DNA of 64,000 bases, from NCBI RefSeq assembly GCF_036327775.1, contig NZ_CP109598.1:4216001-4280000 (forward strand), in the 5' to 3' direction. The DNA is from Streptomyces sp. NBC_01498 (GTDB taxonomy: Bacteria; Actinomycetota; Actinomycetes; Streptomycetales; Streptomycetaceae). Numbering within the stretch: position 1 is the stretch's first letter; the number at the start of each line of letters is the position of its first letter. Both the position numbers and the translations under genes were made by a program. The notes below the pieces were generated by a model. The model ran no database searches and had not been told where the DNA came from. It saw nothing but the letters and a program-made list of their open reading frames with translations. Shown here piece by piece: positions 15,683 to 23,166 of the stretch.

Positions 15683-16699
15683 ATGTCGGGGGATGAGCAC
15701 GACGCGGACGTCGAGGCGAGCGTCCTGCTCGACGGGCTGACCGTCGACGACCGGAAACCCGAGCAGCCCGTCCTCCTCGACGAGGACGGCCACCCCATAC
15801 AGACATGGCGGCAGAACTACCCGTACGACAAGAAGATACGGCGCCGTGAGTACGAGCGGACCAAGCGCGTCCTCCAGATCGAACTGCTCAAGTTCCAGCG
15901 CTGGGTTAGGGAGACCGGCCAGCGCGTCGTCGTGGTCTGCGAGGGCCGGGACGCGGCGGGCAAGGGCGGCACGATCCAGCGGTTCACCGAGCGGCTCAAC
16001 CCGCGCGGCGCCCGCGTGGTGGCCCTGGAGAAGCCCACCGAGCGCGAGGCGGGGCAGTGGTACTTCCAGCGGTACGTGGCGCATCTGCCGTCCGCCGGGG
16101 AGATCGTCTTCTTCGACCGGTCCTGGTACAACCGGGCCGGGGTCGAGCGGGTGATGGGCTTCTGCACCCCGGAGGAGTACGAGCACTTCCTCCGCCAGGC
16201 CCCCCAGTTCGAGCGGATGCTCACGGACGACGGCATCCTGCTGGTGAAGTTCTGGTTCTCCGTCTCGCACGACGAACAGCGCACCCGGTTCGCGATCCGC
16301 CAGATCGACCCCGTACGGCAGTGGAAGCTCTCACCCACCGACCTCGCGTCGCTCGACCTCTGGGACGCGTACACCGCCGCGAAGGTCGACATGTTCCGCG
16401 CCACGGACACCGCGCACGCGCCCTGGACCGTGGTCAAGAACAACGACAAGAAGCGGGGCCGGCTGGAGGCCATGCGCAGCCTGCTGTGGCGGACGGACTA
16501 CGACCAGAAGGACGAGACGCTCCTCGGAGCGCCCGATCCGCTCATCGTGGGCCCGGCGGACACCCTGCTCGAAGCGGGCGAGGAGTCCACCGACCTGTCC
16601 CCGACACCGCTGGCCCCCCGCGCGGAGGGCCCCGGCGACCATCCGGCGGAGCCGGGACACCCCGTACGGCCGGAGCGCCCGGCGGAGCCGGGGGACTGA
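15683..16699 (+). CDS. ppk2: Polyphosphate kinase 2 family protein
   Basis: The 338-residue protein has the PPK2 core: Walker A GRDAAGKGGT at residues 88-97, lid and Walker B region FFDRSWYNRAG at 143-153, and the conserved WKLSPTD and WTVVKNNDKKR segments. PPK2 enzymes transfer phosphate between polyphosphate and nucleotides. The core ends near residue 275; the last 60 residues are a Pro/Glu/Gly-rich tail. ATG 15683 places the family N-terminus (TWRQNYPYDKKIRRREYE) at the usual position; longer frames upstream do not look like protein. It converges with the phospholipase-D-like gene. Confidence 0.93.
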   Translation: MSGDEHDADVEASVLLDGLTVDDRKPEQPVLLDEDGHPIQTWRQNYPYDKKIRRREYERTKRVLQIELLKFQRWVRETGQRVVVVCEGRDAAGKGGTIQRFTERLNPRGARVVALEKPTEREAGQWYFQRYVAHLPSAGEIVFFDRSWYNRAGVERVMGFCTPEEYEHFLRQAPQFERMLTDDGILLVKFWFSVSHDEQRTRFAIRQIDPVRQWKLSPTDLASLDLWDAYTAAKVDMFRATDTAHAPWTVVKNNDKKRGRLEAMRSLLWRTDYDQKDETLLGAPDPLIVGPADTLLEAGEESTDLSPTPLAPRAEGPGDHPAEPGHPVRPERPAEPGD

Positions 16700-16714
16700 G
16701 CGCGCGCGGGCGGT

Positions 16715-18079
16715 TCACAGGTAGCGGCGGATCGGCACCACGGACGCCTCACGGACCCGCTGCGCCAGCGAGCGGCGCTTCCAGCGGCGCGGGCAGATCG
16801 GCTCGCTGACGGTCAGGTCCTCCTCGAAGTGCCGGTCCAGTTCGGCCGTGAGGGACTCGTCCAGCACGGCGAGCATGACCTCCTCGTCGTGGTCCAGCGA
16901 GCGCCGGTTGAAGTTCGTGGACCCGATCAGCGAGGCGATCGAGTCGACGGTGATGACCTTCGCGTGCATCATCGTCGGCTGGTACTGGTAGATCTTCACC
17001 CCGCACGCCGTCAGATCCTCGTAGTAGCGCTGGCCGGCCAGCAGACAGACCCGCTTGTCGGTGTGCGGCCCCGGGAGCAGGATCTCCACCGAGACCCCGC
17101 GCCGGGCCGTCGCGCACAGCAGCTCCACGAAGTACGCGTCGGGCGCGAAGTACGCCGTCGCCAGCCGTACGCGCTCCTCCGCCGACTCCAGCATGACCCG
17201 GATCAGGGTCTGCATGTCCTGCCAGCCGAAGCTCGCCGACCCGCGCACGACCTGGACGATCGCCTCGCCGTGCGCGTCCTGCTCGACGAACCGGTCCCGG
17301 TCGTCGAACATCTCCGTGTGGCACTCCGCCCAGTTCTGCGTGAACGCGGCGGCGATCCCGTCCACCGCGGCCCCGCGCACCCGTACGTGCGTGTCACGCC
17401 ACTCGTGCTCGTTCCGCGCGTCACCGCACCACTCCTCGGCGATGCCCACACCGCCGGTGAACGCGGTCTGCTCGTCCACCACCAGCACCTTGCGGTGGCA
17501 GCGGTGGTTCTGCTTGAGCGGCGAGAGGTACAACGGCTTGCGGAACCAGGCCACATGCACCCCGGCCCGCTCCATCTCCTCCAGCTGGTCCTTCTCGATC
17601 AGCCGGCTGCCGAAGCCGTCCAGCAGCAGGCGCACCCGTACTCCGGCGCGCGCCCGCTCGCTGAGCGCCTGCGCGAACTCGTTGGCTATGTCACCGCGCC
17701 AGTAGACGAACGTCATCATGTCGACGGTGTGTTCGGCGCCCCGGATGCTCTCCAGCATCCCGGCGAAGATCTCGTCGCCGTTGCGCAGCGGGACGAGCGA
17801 GTTGCCCGTGGTCATGGCGATGCCGATCAGCCGCTCCAGGCGCCGCCGTATGCGCTGGATCTTCTCCGGGGACGCGGTGGGAGCGGTGGGTTCCCTGGGT
17901 GCTGTCGATTCTGTGGCCTCTGTGGCCTCTGTCGACTCTGCCGTGCCTGCCGGGTTTGTCGCGTCTGTCGAGTCCGTCGCGTCCGTGGACTTCGTGGACT
18001 CGGCGGACTCCTCCGTCTCCGCGGACGGTGCGGGCTCCGCGTTCGGGGCCGGCGTCATTCTGTGCTGCGAGGGGAGCAA
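16715..18079 (-). CDS. Phospholipase D / cardiolipin-synthase-like protein
   Basis: This 454-residue protein contains two HKD motifs, HRKVLVVD at 195-202 and HAKVITVD at 372-379, which together form the PLD active site. Layout and spacing match bacterial cardiolipin synthases, although the usual N-terminal membrane helices are missing. Instead there is a 70-residue tail rich in Ser, Thr, Glu and Ala with repeated STDAT/ESTEAT units. A TTG at 18079 has GAGAGG upstream; ATG 18058 is the alternative. Likely role: phosphatidyl transfer or phospholipid cleavage at the inner face of the membrane. It is a single gene upstream of nothing on its strand except trpF 90 bases away. Confidence 0.88.
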   Translation of the reverse strand: MLPSQHRMTPAPNAEPAPSAETEESAESTKSTDATDSTDATNPAGTAESTEATEATESTAPREPTAPTASPEKIQRIRRRLERLIGIAMTTGNSLVPLRNGDEIFAGMLESIRGAEHTVDMMTFVYWRGDIANEFAQALSERARAGVRVRLLLDGFGSRLIEKDQLEEMERAGVHVAWFRKPLYLSPLKQNHRCHRKVLVVDEQTAFTGGVGIAEEWCGDARNEHEWRDTHVRVRGAAVDGIAAAFTQNWAECHTEMFDDRDRFVEQDAHGEAIVQVVRGSASFGWQDMQTLIRVMLESAEERVRLATAYFAPDAYFVELLCATARRGVSVEILLPGPHTDKRVCLLAGQRYYEDLTACGVKIYQYQPTMMHAKVITVDSIASLIGSTNFNRRSLDHDEEVMLAVLDESLTAELDRHFEEDLTVSEPICPRRWKRRSLAQRVREASVVPIRRYL

Positions 18080-18169
18080 GACGGAAACCTCTCTCGGGTC
18101 GCGGCCGGTCCCTCGGGTCGGAATCGGTCCCTGTCCCGGATTCCCCCCACGCGGCGCGTCACTCTGTGA

Positions 18170-18781
18170 TCAGGAGGACATTCCGCGCGCGGCGGCGAGG
18201 AACTCCCGGATGAGTCCGACGTCCTTCACCCCCCGGGCGCGCTCCACCCCACTCGACACGTCGACCCCCCACGGCCGCAGCGCCGCCACGGCGTCCACGA
18301 CGTTGTCCGGGGAGAGCCCGCCCGACAGCACCCACGACCCCGTCGGCCGCTCCGGAAGCGACTCCGGCGACCAGCGTTCGCCGGACCCGGGCCGGGGCGA
18401 GTCGATGATGAGCGCGTCCTCGCCGTACGCGCCCGCCGTCAGGGGCGCGCCGGAGCGGGGCGAGGTGGCGCGGATGAGCCGGTACCCGTCGGCGCGCAGC
18501 GCCGCGTACGCCTCGGGCGGCTCCCCGCCGTGCAGCTGGACCGTGTCCACGCCCGCCTCGGCCGCCGCCCGGCGCACCTCCTCCAGCGGCTCGCCCCGGA
18601 ACACCGCGACCCGGGCCACGCCCGGTGGGACGAGCGCGGCGAGCGGGCGGGCCCCGGCGGCGGACAGCTGCCGGGGGCTCGCGGTCAGGACGAACCCGAC
18701 GGCGGACGCCCCGCCCGCCACGGCCGCCTCGACCTCGCCGGGATTCCGCAGACCGCAGACCTTGACGTACAAGTGGTGCAA
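18170..18781 (-). CDS. trpF: Phosphoribosylanthranilate isomerase
   Basis: TrpF converts N-(5-phosphoribosyl)anthranilate to CdRP in tryptophan biosynthesis. The 203-residue protein shows the beta/alpha-barrel signatures KVCGL with the catalytic Cys near the N-terminus, VQLHGGEPPE, LSGGLSPDNV and GVDVSSGVE at the phosphate-binding end. A TTG start at 18781 is supported by AGGAG six bases upstream. No other trp genes lie next to it. In many Streptomyces the main isomerase activity comes from bifunctional PriA, so a separate TrpF is worth noting, but family assignment is clear. Confidence 0.92.
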   Translation of the reverse strand: MHHLYVKVCGLRNPGEVEAAVAGGASAVGFVLTASPRQLSAAGARPLAALVPPGVARVAVFRGEPLEEVRRAAAEAGVDTVQLHGGEPPEAYAALRADGYRLIRATSPRSGAPLTAGAYGEDALIIDSPRPGSGERWSPESLPERPTGSWVLSGGLSPDNVVDAVAALRPWGVDVSSGVERARGVKDVGLIREFLAAARGMSS

Positions 18782-18811
18782 CAGAAGCTCCTCGCTCGAT
18801 GGCCGGCGGCC

Positions 18812-18924
18812 CGACCGCCGGTGAGTCCGACCGTCATTGGGTTCGGCCGCCGGTGGGCCCGACCGTCATTGGGTCCGACGGCCGGTGGGGTCCGACAGCC
18901 GGTGGGTTCGACCGCCGGTGGGTC
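18812..18924. repeat. Seven tandem 16-bp repeats in a divergent promoter region
   Basis: Units of 16 bp (one of 17) start at 18812, 18828, 18844, 18860, 18876, 18893 and 18909. Two subtypes are interleaved, CGACCGCCGGTGGGTC and CGACCGTCATTGGGTC. The array sits between the divergent starts of trpF and the AMP-binding gene, so it occupies promoter space for one or both. Regular copies of this kind could bind a protein repeatedly or be neutral slippage products. Confidence 0.8.
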
Positions 18925-18987
18925 CGCCGGGCCGTCCGACGTAACCTGCGTACTCACTGCGAGAGTACGAAGAAAGCGAGACGCCCG

Positions 18988-20010
18988 GTGCCGGATCCCG
19001 CCGCCCTGACCGCCCCCGGGGCGCCCTTCGAGGTCGTACGCACCGAGAACGGCTCGCTCCTGTACGCCGACGGGCCGCGCACCCTGCGGGAGTTCGCGGA
19101 GACGACCTGGGCGTACGGGGACCGGCCCTTCCTCGTCGGCGGCGACGGGGACCACCTCCTTACGTACGGCGACTTCTTCGCCGCCGCGACCGTGCTGGCC
19201 AACCGGTTCGTGGACAGCTACGGCCTGCGGCCGGGCGACCGGGCCGCCGTCCTGATGGAGGACCGTCCCGAGTGGCCGGTCGCCTTCTGGGCGGCGCAGC
19301 TCGCCGGGCTCGTCGCCGTACCGCTGGACGCCGGGTGGACCGGGGAGGAAGGGAGCGCCGTGCTGGAGCACTGCGATCCGCGCGTGCTGCTCGTGGACGG
19401 CGCGTGGCTGCCCGGCGTCAGGGCGTGGGCGGGGCGTACGCGGGCGCGCGTGGTGGTCGTCGGCGCGACGGCCGGCGAAGCCCCGGGGGCGCCCGTCGAA
19501 CGGTACGAGGATCTGCCCGCCCCCGACCGCTACGCGGCGCCGCCCGACATCGAGATCCGGGCGGAGGACGACGCGACGATCCTCTACGCCTCGGACGGTG
19601 CCCCGCTCAGGGGCGCCGTCTCCACCCAGCTCGCGCAGGCGGGCGCGACGATGGACGTCCGCTTCCGGGCCGCCGCCGACGCGCTGGAACGGGGCGACCT
19701 GCCGGGGCTGGGGCCGGCTCCGGCCGTCCGCCTGGACGGCTCCTTCACCGGGCCGGCCGCGCTCGCACAGATGTACGGCGCGATGGCGTCGGGCGGCACG
19801 CTGGTCCTGGGGGAGCCCGGGTCCGGAGCCGGGCCGGTGCCCGCGCACGCCCCGGCCGCCCCTGCCGCCTCGCCCGCCGTCGAGTCACGCGTCGCCCCCG
19901 GGACCGGCGAGGTGTGGCTGCGCGGCCAGTCGCTCCCGTACGCCTACTGGCGCGACGAGCGGGCGACGGCCGAGTCGTTCACCGCGGACGGCTGGTTCAG
20001 GGCGGGTTGA
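18988..20010 (+). CDS. Truncated, degenerate AMP-dependent acyl-CoA synthetase
   Basis: The 340-residue protein begins like an acyl-CoA synthetase (LTYGDFFAAATVLANRF, PGDRAAVLMEDRPEWPVAFWAAQLAGLVAVPLDAGWT). The nucleotide-binding loop that should read YTSGTTGxPKG is YASDGAPLRG. About 100 residues between it and the later GEVWLRGQSLPYAYW motif are missing, and the protein stops at TADGWFRAG, exactly where the hinge and C-terminal domain should begin. It therefore lacks the catalytic Lys of that domain. The GTG at 18988 is chosen by family alignment. It is probably a decayed gene or an inactive relative. The stop lies in the first unit of a 222-bp tandem duplication. Confidence 0.75.
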   Translation: MPDPAALTAPGAPFEVVRTENGSLLYADGPRTLREFAETTWAYGDRPFLVGGDGDHLLTYGDFFAAATVLANRFVDSYGLRPGDRAAVLMEDRPEWPVAFWAAQLAGLVAVPLDAGWTGEEGSAVLEHCDPRVLLVDGAWLPGVRAWAGRTRARVVVVGATAGEAPGAPVERYEDLPAPDRYAAPPDIEIRAEDDATILYASDGAPLRGAVSTQLAQAGATMDVRFRAAADALERGDLPGLGPAPAVRLDGSFTGPAALAQMYGAMASGGTLVLGEPGSGAGPVPAHAPAAPAASPAVESRVAPGTGEVWLRGQSLPYAYWRDERATAESFTADGWFRAG

Positions 20011-20392
20011 TCCGGTCAGCCGGGTACGGGAGCGGGTGGGGGAGCGGGTGGGGCGGTGCGACCGGTCCCGCCGGGCCGGGATCCGGGTGGACGGTTGGCT
20101 TGGTCAGGCTGATCCGGGCCCGCCCGTCGGCTGGTCCGCTCGTCCTACTCGGGCGTCCCGTCAGCGCCCGTTCGCGACGAGCGGCGACCGTCGCGTCGTT
20201 CACCGCGGACGGTTGGTTCTGGGCGGGTTGATCCGGTCAGCCGGGGAGGGAGCGGGGTGGGGGAGCGGGTGGGGCGGCTCATCGGGTCCCGCCGGGCCGG
20301 GATCCGGGTGGACGGTTGGCTTGGTCAGGCTGATCCGGGCCCGCCCGTCGGCCGGTCCGCCCGCGCTCGGCCGGCCCTCCGTCAGCGCCCGC
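19951..20392. repeat. Tandem duplication of about 222 bp spanning two gene ends
   Basis: Unit 1 (about 19951-20171) and unit 2 (about 20173-20392) are near-identical direct repeats. Each starts in the last 20 codons of the AMP-binding gene (CGCGACGAGCGG...), includes its stop and the following intergenic DNA, and ends in the last codons of the oppositely oriented protease gene (GTCAGCGCCCG). The AMP-binding gene uses unit 1 and the protease gene uses unit 2, so each unit also holds a dead copy of the other end. Differences are scattered substitutions and short indels. Confidence 0.85.
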
Positions 20393-21710
20393 TGACCCGC
20401 TCCGCGTGATCGGGTCGGCTGATCCGGATCCGGTAGCCCTCGTCCCCGGTCTTCCGGAGCACCGTGACGCTGATCCCGCTCTCGCGGTCCCGGAACGTCT
20501 CGCCGGGGCCGTACGGCGCGTCCGACAGCTCCGCGTGGACGTTGGGGCGTCGCGTACAACCGCCGCTGCGCTCCGCGCTGTCGGAGACCGTCACCGGTCC
20601 GCGCCCGGTGTCGACATCGGTCTCGACCCGGTAGACCAGCACGCCCGGCTTGCAGACGGCCTCGTCGTTGCCCGCGCGGGTGCGGACCTCGACCGCGAAA
20701 CCGGAGTGTTCGGAGACCGGCACGAAGGCCAGTTTGTGACCGCCCGCGGTGGCCAGGGGGGTCAGGTCGTGTTCGCTCTCGCCGGCCGTCGCCGCGCAGT
20801 TGACCTGTTCGTCGTCGAGCCAGCCGAGCTTCCACTTGTGCCAGCCCAGCAGATCGTTGTTGGCCCCCCAGTCCTCGGACATGATGTCCCAGTGCCCGAC
20901 CGCGCCGCCGCCCTGTGTGGTGTAGAGGTCGGGGAGGCCGAAGACATGGCCGTTCTCGTGCGGCAGGACACGGAAGCCGGTGCGCGCGTACGACCCCGAG
21001 CCGTCGTCCTGCCTGCTGTAGACGAAGGACGTGTTGGCGAGCGGGACGCCGTCCGCCTCCGGGGCCTCACCGTTGCCGGAGAACGTCACGGACAGCACGG
21101 TGTCGAGCGCCGAGGGGCCCGCGTTGGGCGTGACGAGGACGTTGACCAGGTCGTACGCGCTGAAGTCCACCTCGTCGTCGGCGAGCGTCACGATGTCCTG
21201 GACGAGTCGCCGGTAGCCCGGCTCGTACGCGGCGCCGCGCTCTATCCCGTAGTCGGCGAACGGCAGCGGCATCCGCAGCCAGTCCTTCAGGGGGGCCTCG
21301 GGGCGGTAGTCGAGCCGGCCGTACGAGCTGGTGCGGAACCACCCCGAGGTCTGCGGGAAGAACTCGCCGAGCCGGTCGGCGGCGCTGCCGGGGCCCGGCG
21401 CGTCCGAGAAGTCGACCATCAGGTTGAGGGCGCGGACGGTGCCGGTGGAGCGGGAGTAGCCGGTGGGGGTGGGCACGCCCTCGGACATCTGGACTCCGGT
21501 GGCGGACGCGATACGGCACGGGCGGACGCCTCCGTCGCGCGGGACGGCGACCGGCCCGGCGGAGGCCCGGGTGGGCAGCGGAAGGGTCGCGCTGGCGGTG
21601 GCGAGGGCGGCGAGGGTCAGGGCGGCGAGAGCGGCGAGCGTGCCGACCCGGCGCGGTCGGGCATGGCTGCCGCGGCCCGCGCCTCCGGGTATCCGACGAG
21701 TGTGCTTCAT
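20382..21710 (-). CDS. Secreted M6 family metalloprotease
   Basis: This 442-residue protein has a basic N-terminus and a long hydrophobic signal segment (about residues 22-50, cleavage near RASA), then a protease domain. The zinc motif HENGHVFGLPDLY has H251, E252 and H255, the arrangement of M6 (immune inhibitor A-type) peptidases; ALNLMVDFSD and IMSEDWGANNDLLGWHKWKLGW are also typical. It is probably an extracellular protease. The 3-prime end lies inside the tandem duplication shared with the convergent AMP-binding gene. It is divergent from the TetR gene about 400 bases away. Confidence 0.9.
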   Translation of the reverse strand: MKHTRRIPGGAGRGSHARPRRVGTLAALAALTLAALATASATLPLPTRASAGPVAVPRDGGVRPCRIASATGVQMSEGVPTPTGYSRSTGTVRALNLMVDFSDAPGPGSAADRLGEFFPQTSGWFRTSSYGRLDYRPEAPLKDWLRMPLPFADYGIERGAAYEPGYRRLVQDIVTLADDEVDFSAYDLVNVLVTPNAGPSALDTVLSVTFSGNGEAPEADGVPLANTSFVYSRQDDGSGSYARTGFRVLPHENGHVFGLPDLYTTQGGGAVGHWDIMSEDWGANNDLLGWHKWKLGWLDDEQVNCAATAGESEHDLTPLATAGGHKLAFVPVSEHSGFAVEVRTRAGNDEAVCKPGVLVYRVETDVDTGRGPVTVSDSAERSGGCTRRPNVHAELSDAPYGPGETFRDRESGISVTVLRKTGDEGYRIRISRPDHAERVSGR

Positions 21711-22031
21711 CGGCCGCCTTCGGGGTCAGCGGCAGTCGCCCGTGCTGACTGCACTCCGTTCGATCACCCTGCGACGGGCGGCGTGTCGGCGCTCGCTGGG
21801 TGCGCCGATCGTGGGTTCTTCGCCCGGTTTTCGCGGGGCCGTCCCGGGGGTGGGCGCGGGGCCGGCGCGGGATCGTCGGGAGGTCTTCGCGGGGGTCGGC
21901 ACGGGGGCCGTTGCGGTGTTCTCGCGGGGGTCGGCACGGTGGGGGCCGGGGCTGCGGATGCGGGGGGCCGGGCACCGTGGCCCGGCCCCCGGACGCTGTG
22001 TGACCCAGCTCACCGCGCGCCGCGAAATAAC
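21711..22031. other. Divergent intergenic region between protease and TetR genes
   Basis: These bases upstream of both genes are GC-rich and hold no convincing gene. The part next to the TetR start contains two palindromes, listed separately. An open frame in phase with the TetR gene runs through the region but its translation is not protein-like. Confidence 0.4.
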
Positions 22032-22086
22032 CGGGGAGGACTTCCCCGTTTGCACCCGTGTCAAGGAAACGGGGACCAGCTCCCCG
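22032..22086. promoter_or_regulatory. Paired operator-like palindromes upstream of the TetR gene
   Basis: Two copies of the inverted repeat CGGGGA-N5-TCCCCG lie at 22032-22048 and 22070-22086. Between them CCCCGTTT and AAACGGGG form a further inverted repeat. They end 28 bases before the TetR start codon. Repeated identical dyads of this size in this position are what TetR autoregulation typically needs, so these are strong candidates for its own binding sites. Confidence 0.65.
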
Positions 22087-22113
22087 CTTCCGGGAGTCGA
22101 GGAAGGGCCCGCC

Positions 22114-22764
22114 GTGACCACCGTTGCCGAATGCGAGACGCGTCGTACACCCCGCCCGCGGGCCGACGCCCTGCGCAACAGGGAGCGCATCGTGGCGGCG
22201 GCCCGCGAGATCCTCGTGGAGTCGGGCCCCGACGTGCCGCTCGACGAGATCGCCCGCCGCGCCGGAGTCGGCAACGCGACCCTCTACCGCCACTTCCCCG
22301 ACCGCGCCGCGCTCGTCCTGGAGGTGGTGCTCTGCGTCATGGCGCGCACCGCCGACCAGGCGGAGCGGGCCGCGGCCGAGGAGGCCGACGTGTTCGTGGC
22401 GCTCAGCCGCTTCGTGCACGCGGCCGCCGACGAGCGGATCGGTGCCCTGTGTCCGCTCCTCTCCGGCAGTTTCGACGGAGAACTTCCCCAGCTGCGCGCG
22501 GAGCGCGAGCGGCTCGAAACGGCTGTGGAAGATCTCATGGAGAAGGCGCGCGCGGCCGGCCGGCTGCGTACCGACGTCGCCGTCGGTGACCTGATGGTCG
22601 CCCTCTCCCAGCTCACCCGTCCGCTCCCCGGTACCGGCTGTCTGAACATCGACCGCTTCACGCACCGGCATCTACAGCTGTTCCTCGACGGCCTGGAGGC
22701 GCCCGCGCGCTCCGTGCTGCCGGGCGCGGCGGCCACTCTGGAGGATCTGCGCCACAGTCGATGA
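22114..22764 (+). CDS. TetR family transcriptional regulator
   Basis: The 216-residue protein has the TetR DNA-binding domain at about residues 25-70 (RERIVAAAREILVESGPDVP, LDEIARRAGVGNATLYRHFP) and a helical ligand-binding domain behind it. The GTG at 22114 is preceded by GAGGAAGG. It lies 400 bases upstream of a DHA2-type efflux pump on the same strand, the usual partner of such regulators, so it probably represses the pump and itself and releases DNA on binding a toxic compound. Confidence 0.92.
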   Translation: MTTVAECETRRTPRPRADALRNRERIVAAAREILVESGPDVPLDEIARRAGVGNATLYRHFPDRAALVLEVVLCVMARTADQAERAAAEEADVFVALSRFVHAAADERIGALCPLLSGSFDGELPQLRAERERLETAVEDLMEKARAAGRLRTDVAVGDLMVALSQLTRPLPGTGCLNIDRFTHRHLQLFLDGLEAPARSVLPGAAATLEDLRHSR

Positions 22765-23166
22765 CGACAGGCGGCGCGCCCCCGGACCACGAACCCCCGG
22801 ACCTCGAACCCCGGGCCATGAACCTCTGTCCACCACGTACTCGCCGGTCCAGGTCCACCCGTATTCCGGTTCGCGTCACGCACGCGAACGGGCGTGGGTG
22901 AACCCCGGAAGCGGCCACGCGTCCCACGTGAACACACGTCGGCAGACGTGAGCACGCGCGTAACACCCAGGTACGCGTCAGCACACGCAGGACCGGAACA
23001 ATCACCGACACCGGCGGCCGTCGACCAGGCCGACCGGGCTCGCCCCGGACCCGGGGTCCCCGCGTCACGGGACCCGTGGTCCGACACCAACTGACCCGTG
23101 CGCAGGGCCGACCAGTGCGTCCCCGCGTCCGTTTTGAACTCTTCGTACGCATAGGCGGCCACACCC
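22765..23166. other. Intergenic region between TetR gene and efflux pump gene
   Basis: About 400 bases with no convincing gene. A perfect inverted repeat CACGTC-GGCA-GACGTG is at 22935-22950, within a stretch rich in ACGTG-like words. The sequence around it is slightly less GC-rich and could be the pump promoter. Confidence 0.4.
22935..22950. promoter_or_regulatory. Inverted repeat CACGTC-GGCA-GACGTG upstream of efflux pump
   Basis: The six-base arms are perfect with a four-base spacer, 217 bases before the pump start codon. It differs from the two palindromes ahead of the TetR gene, so if it is an operator it may bind another regulator. Evidence is symmetry and position only. Confidence 0.4.
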
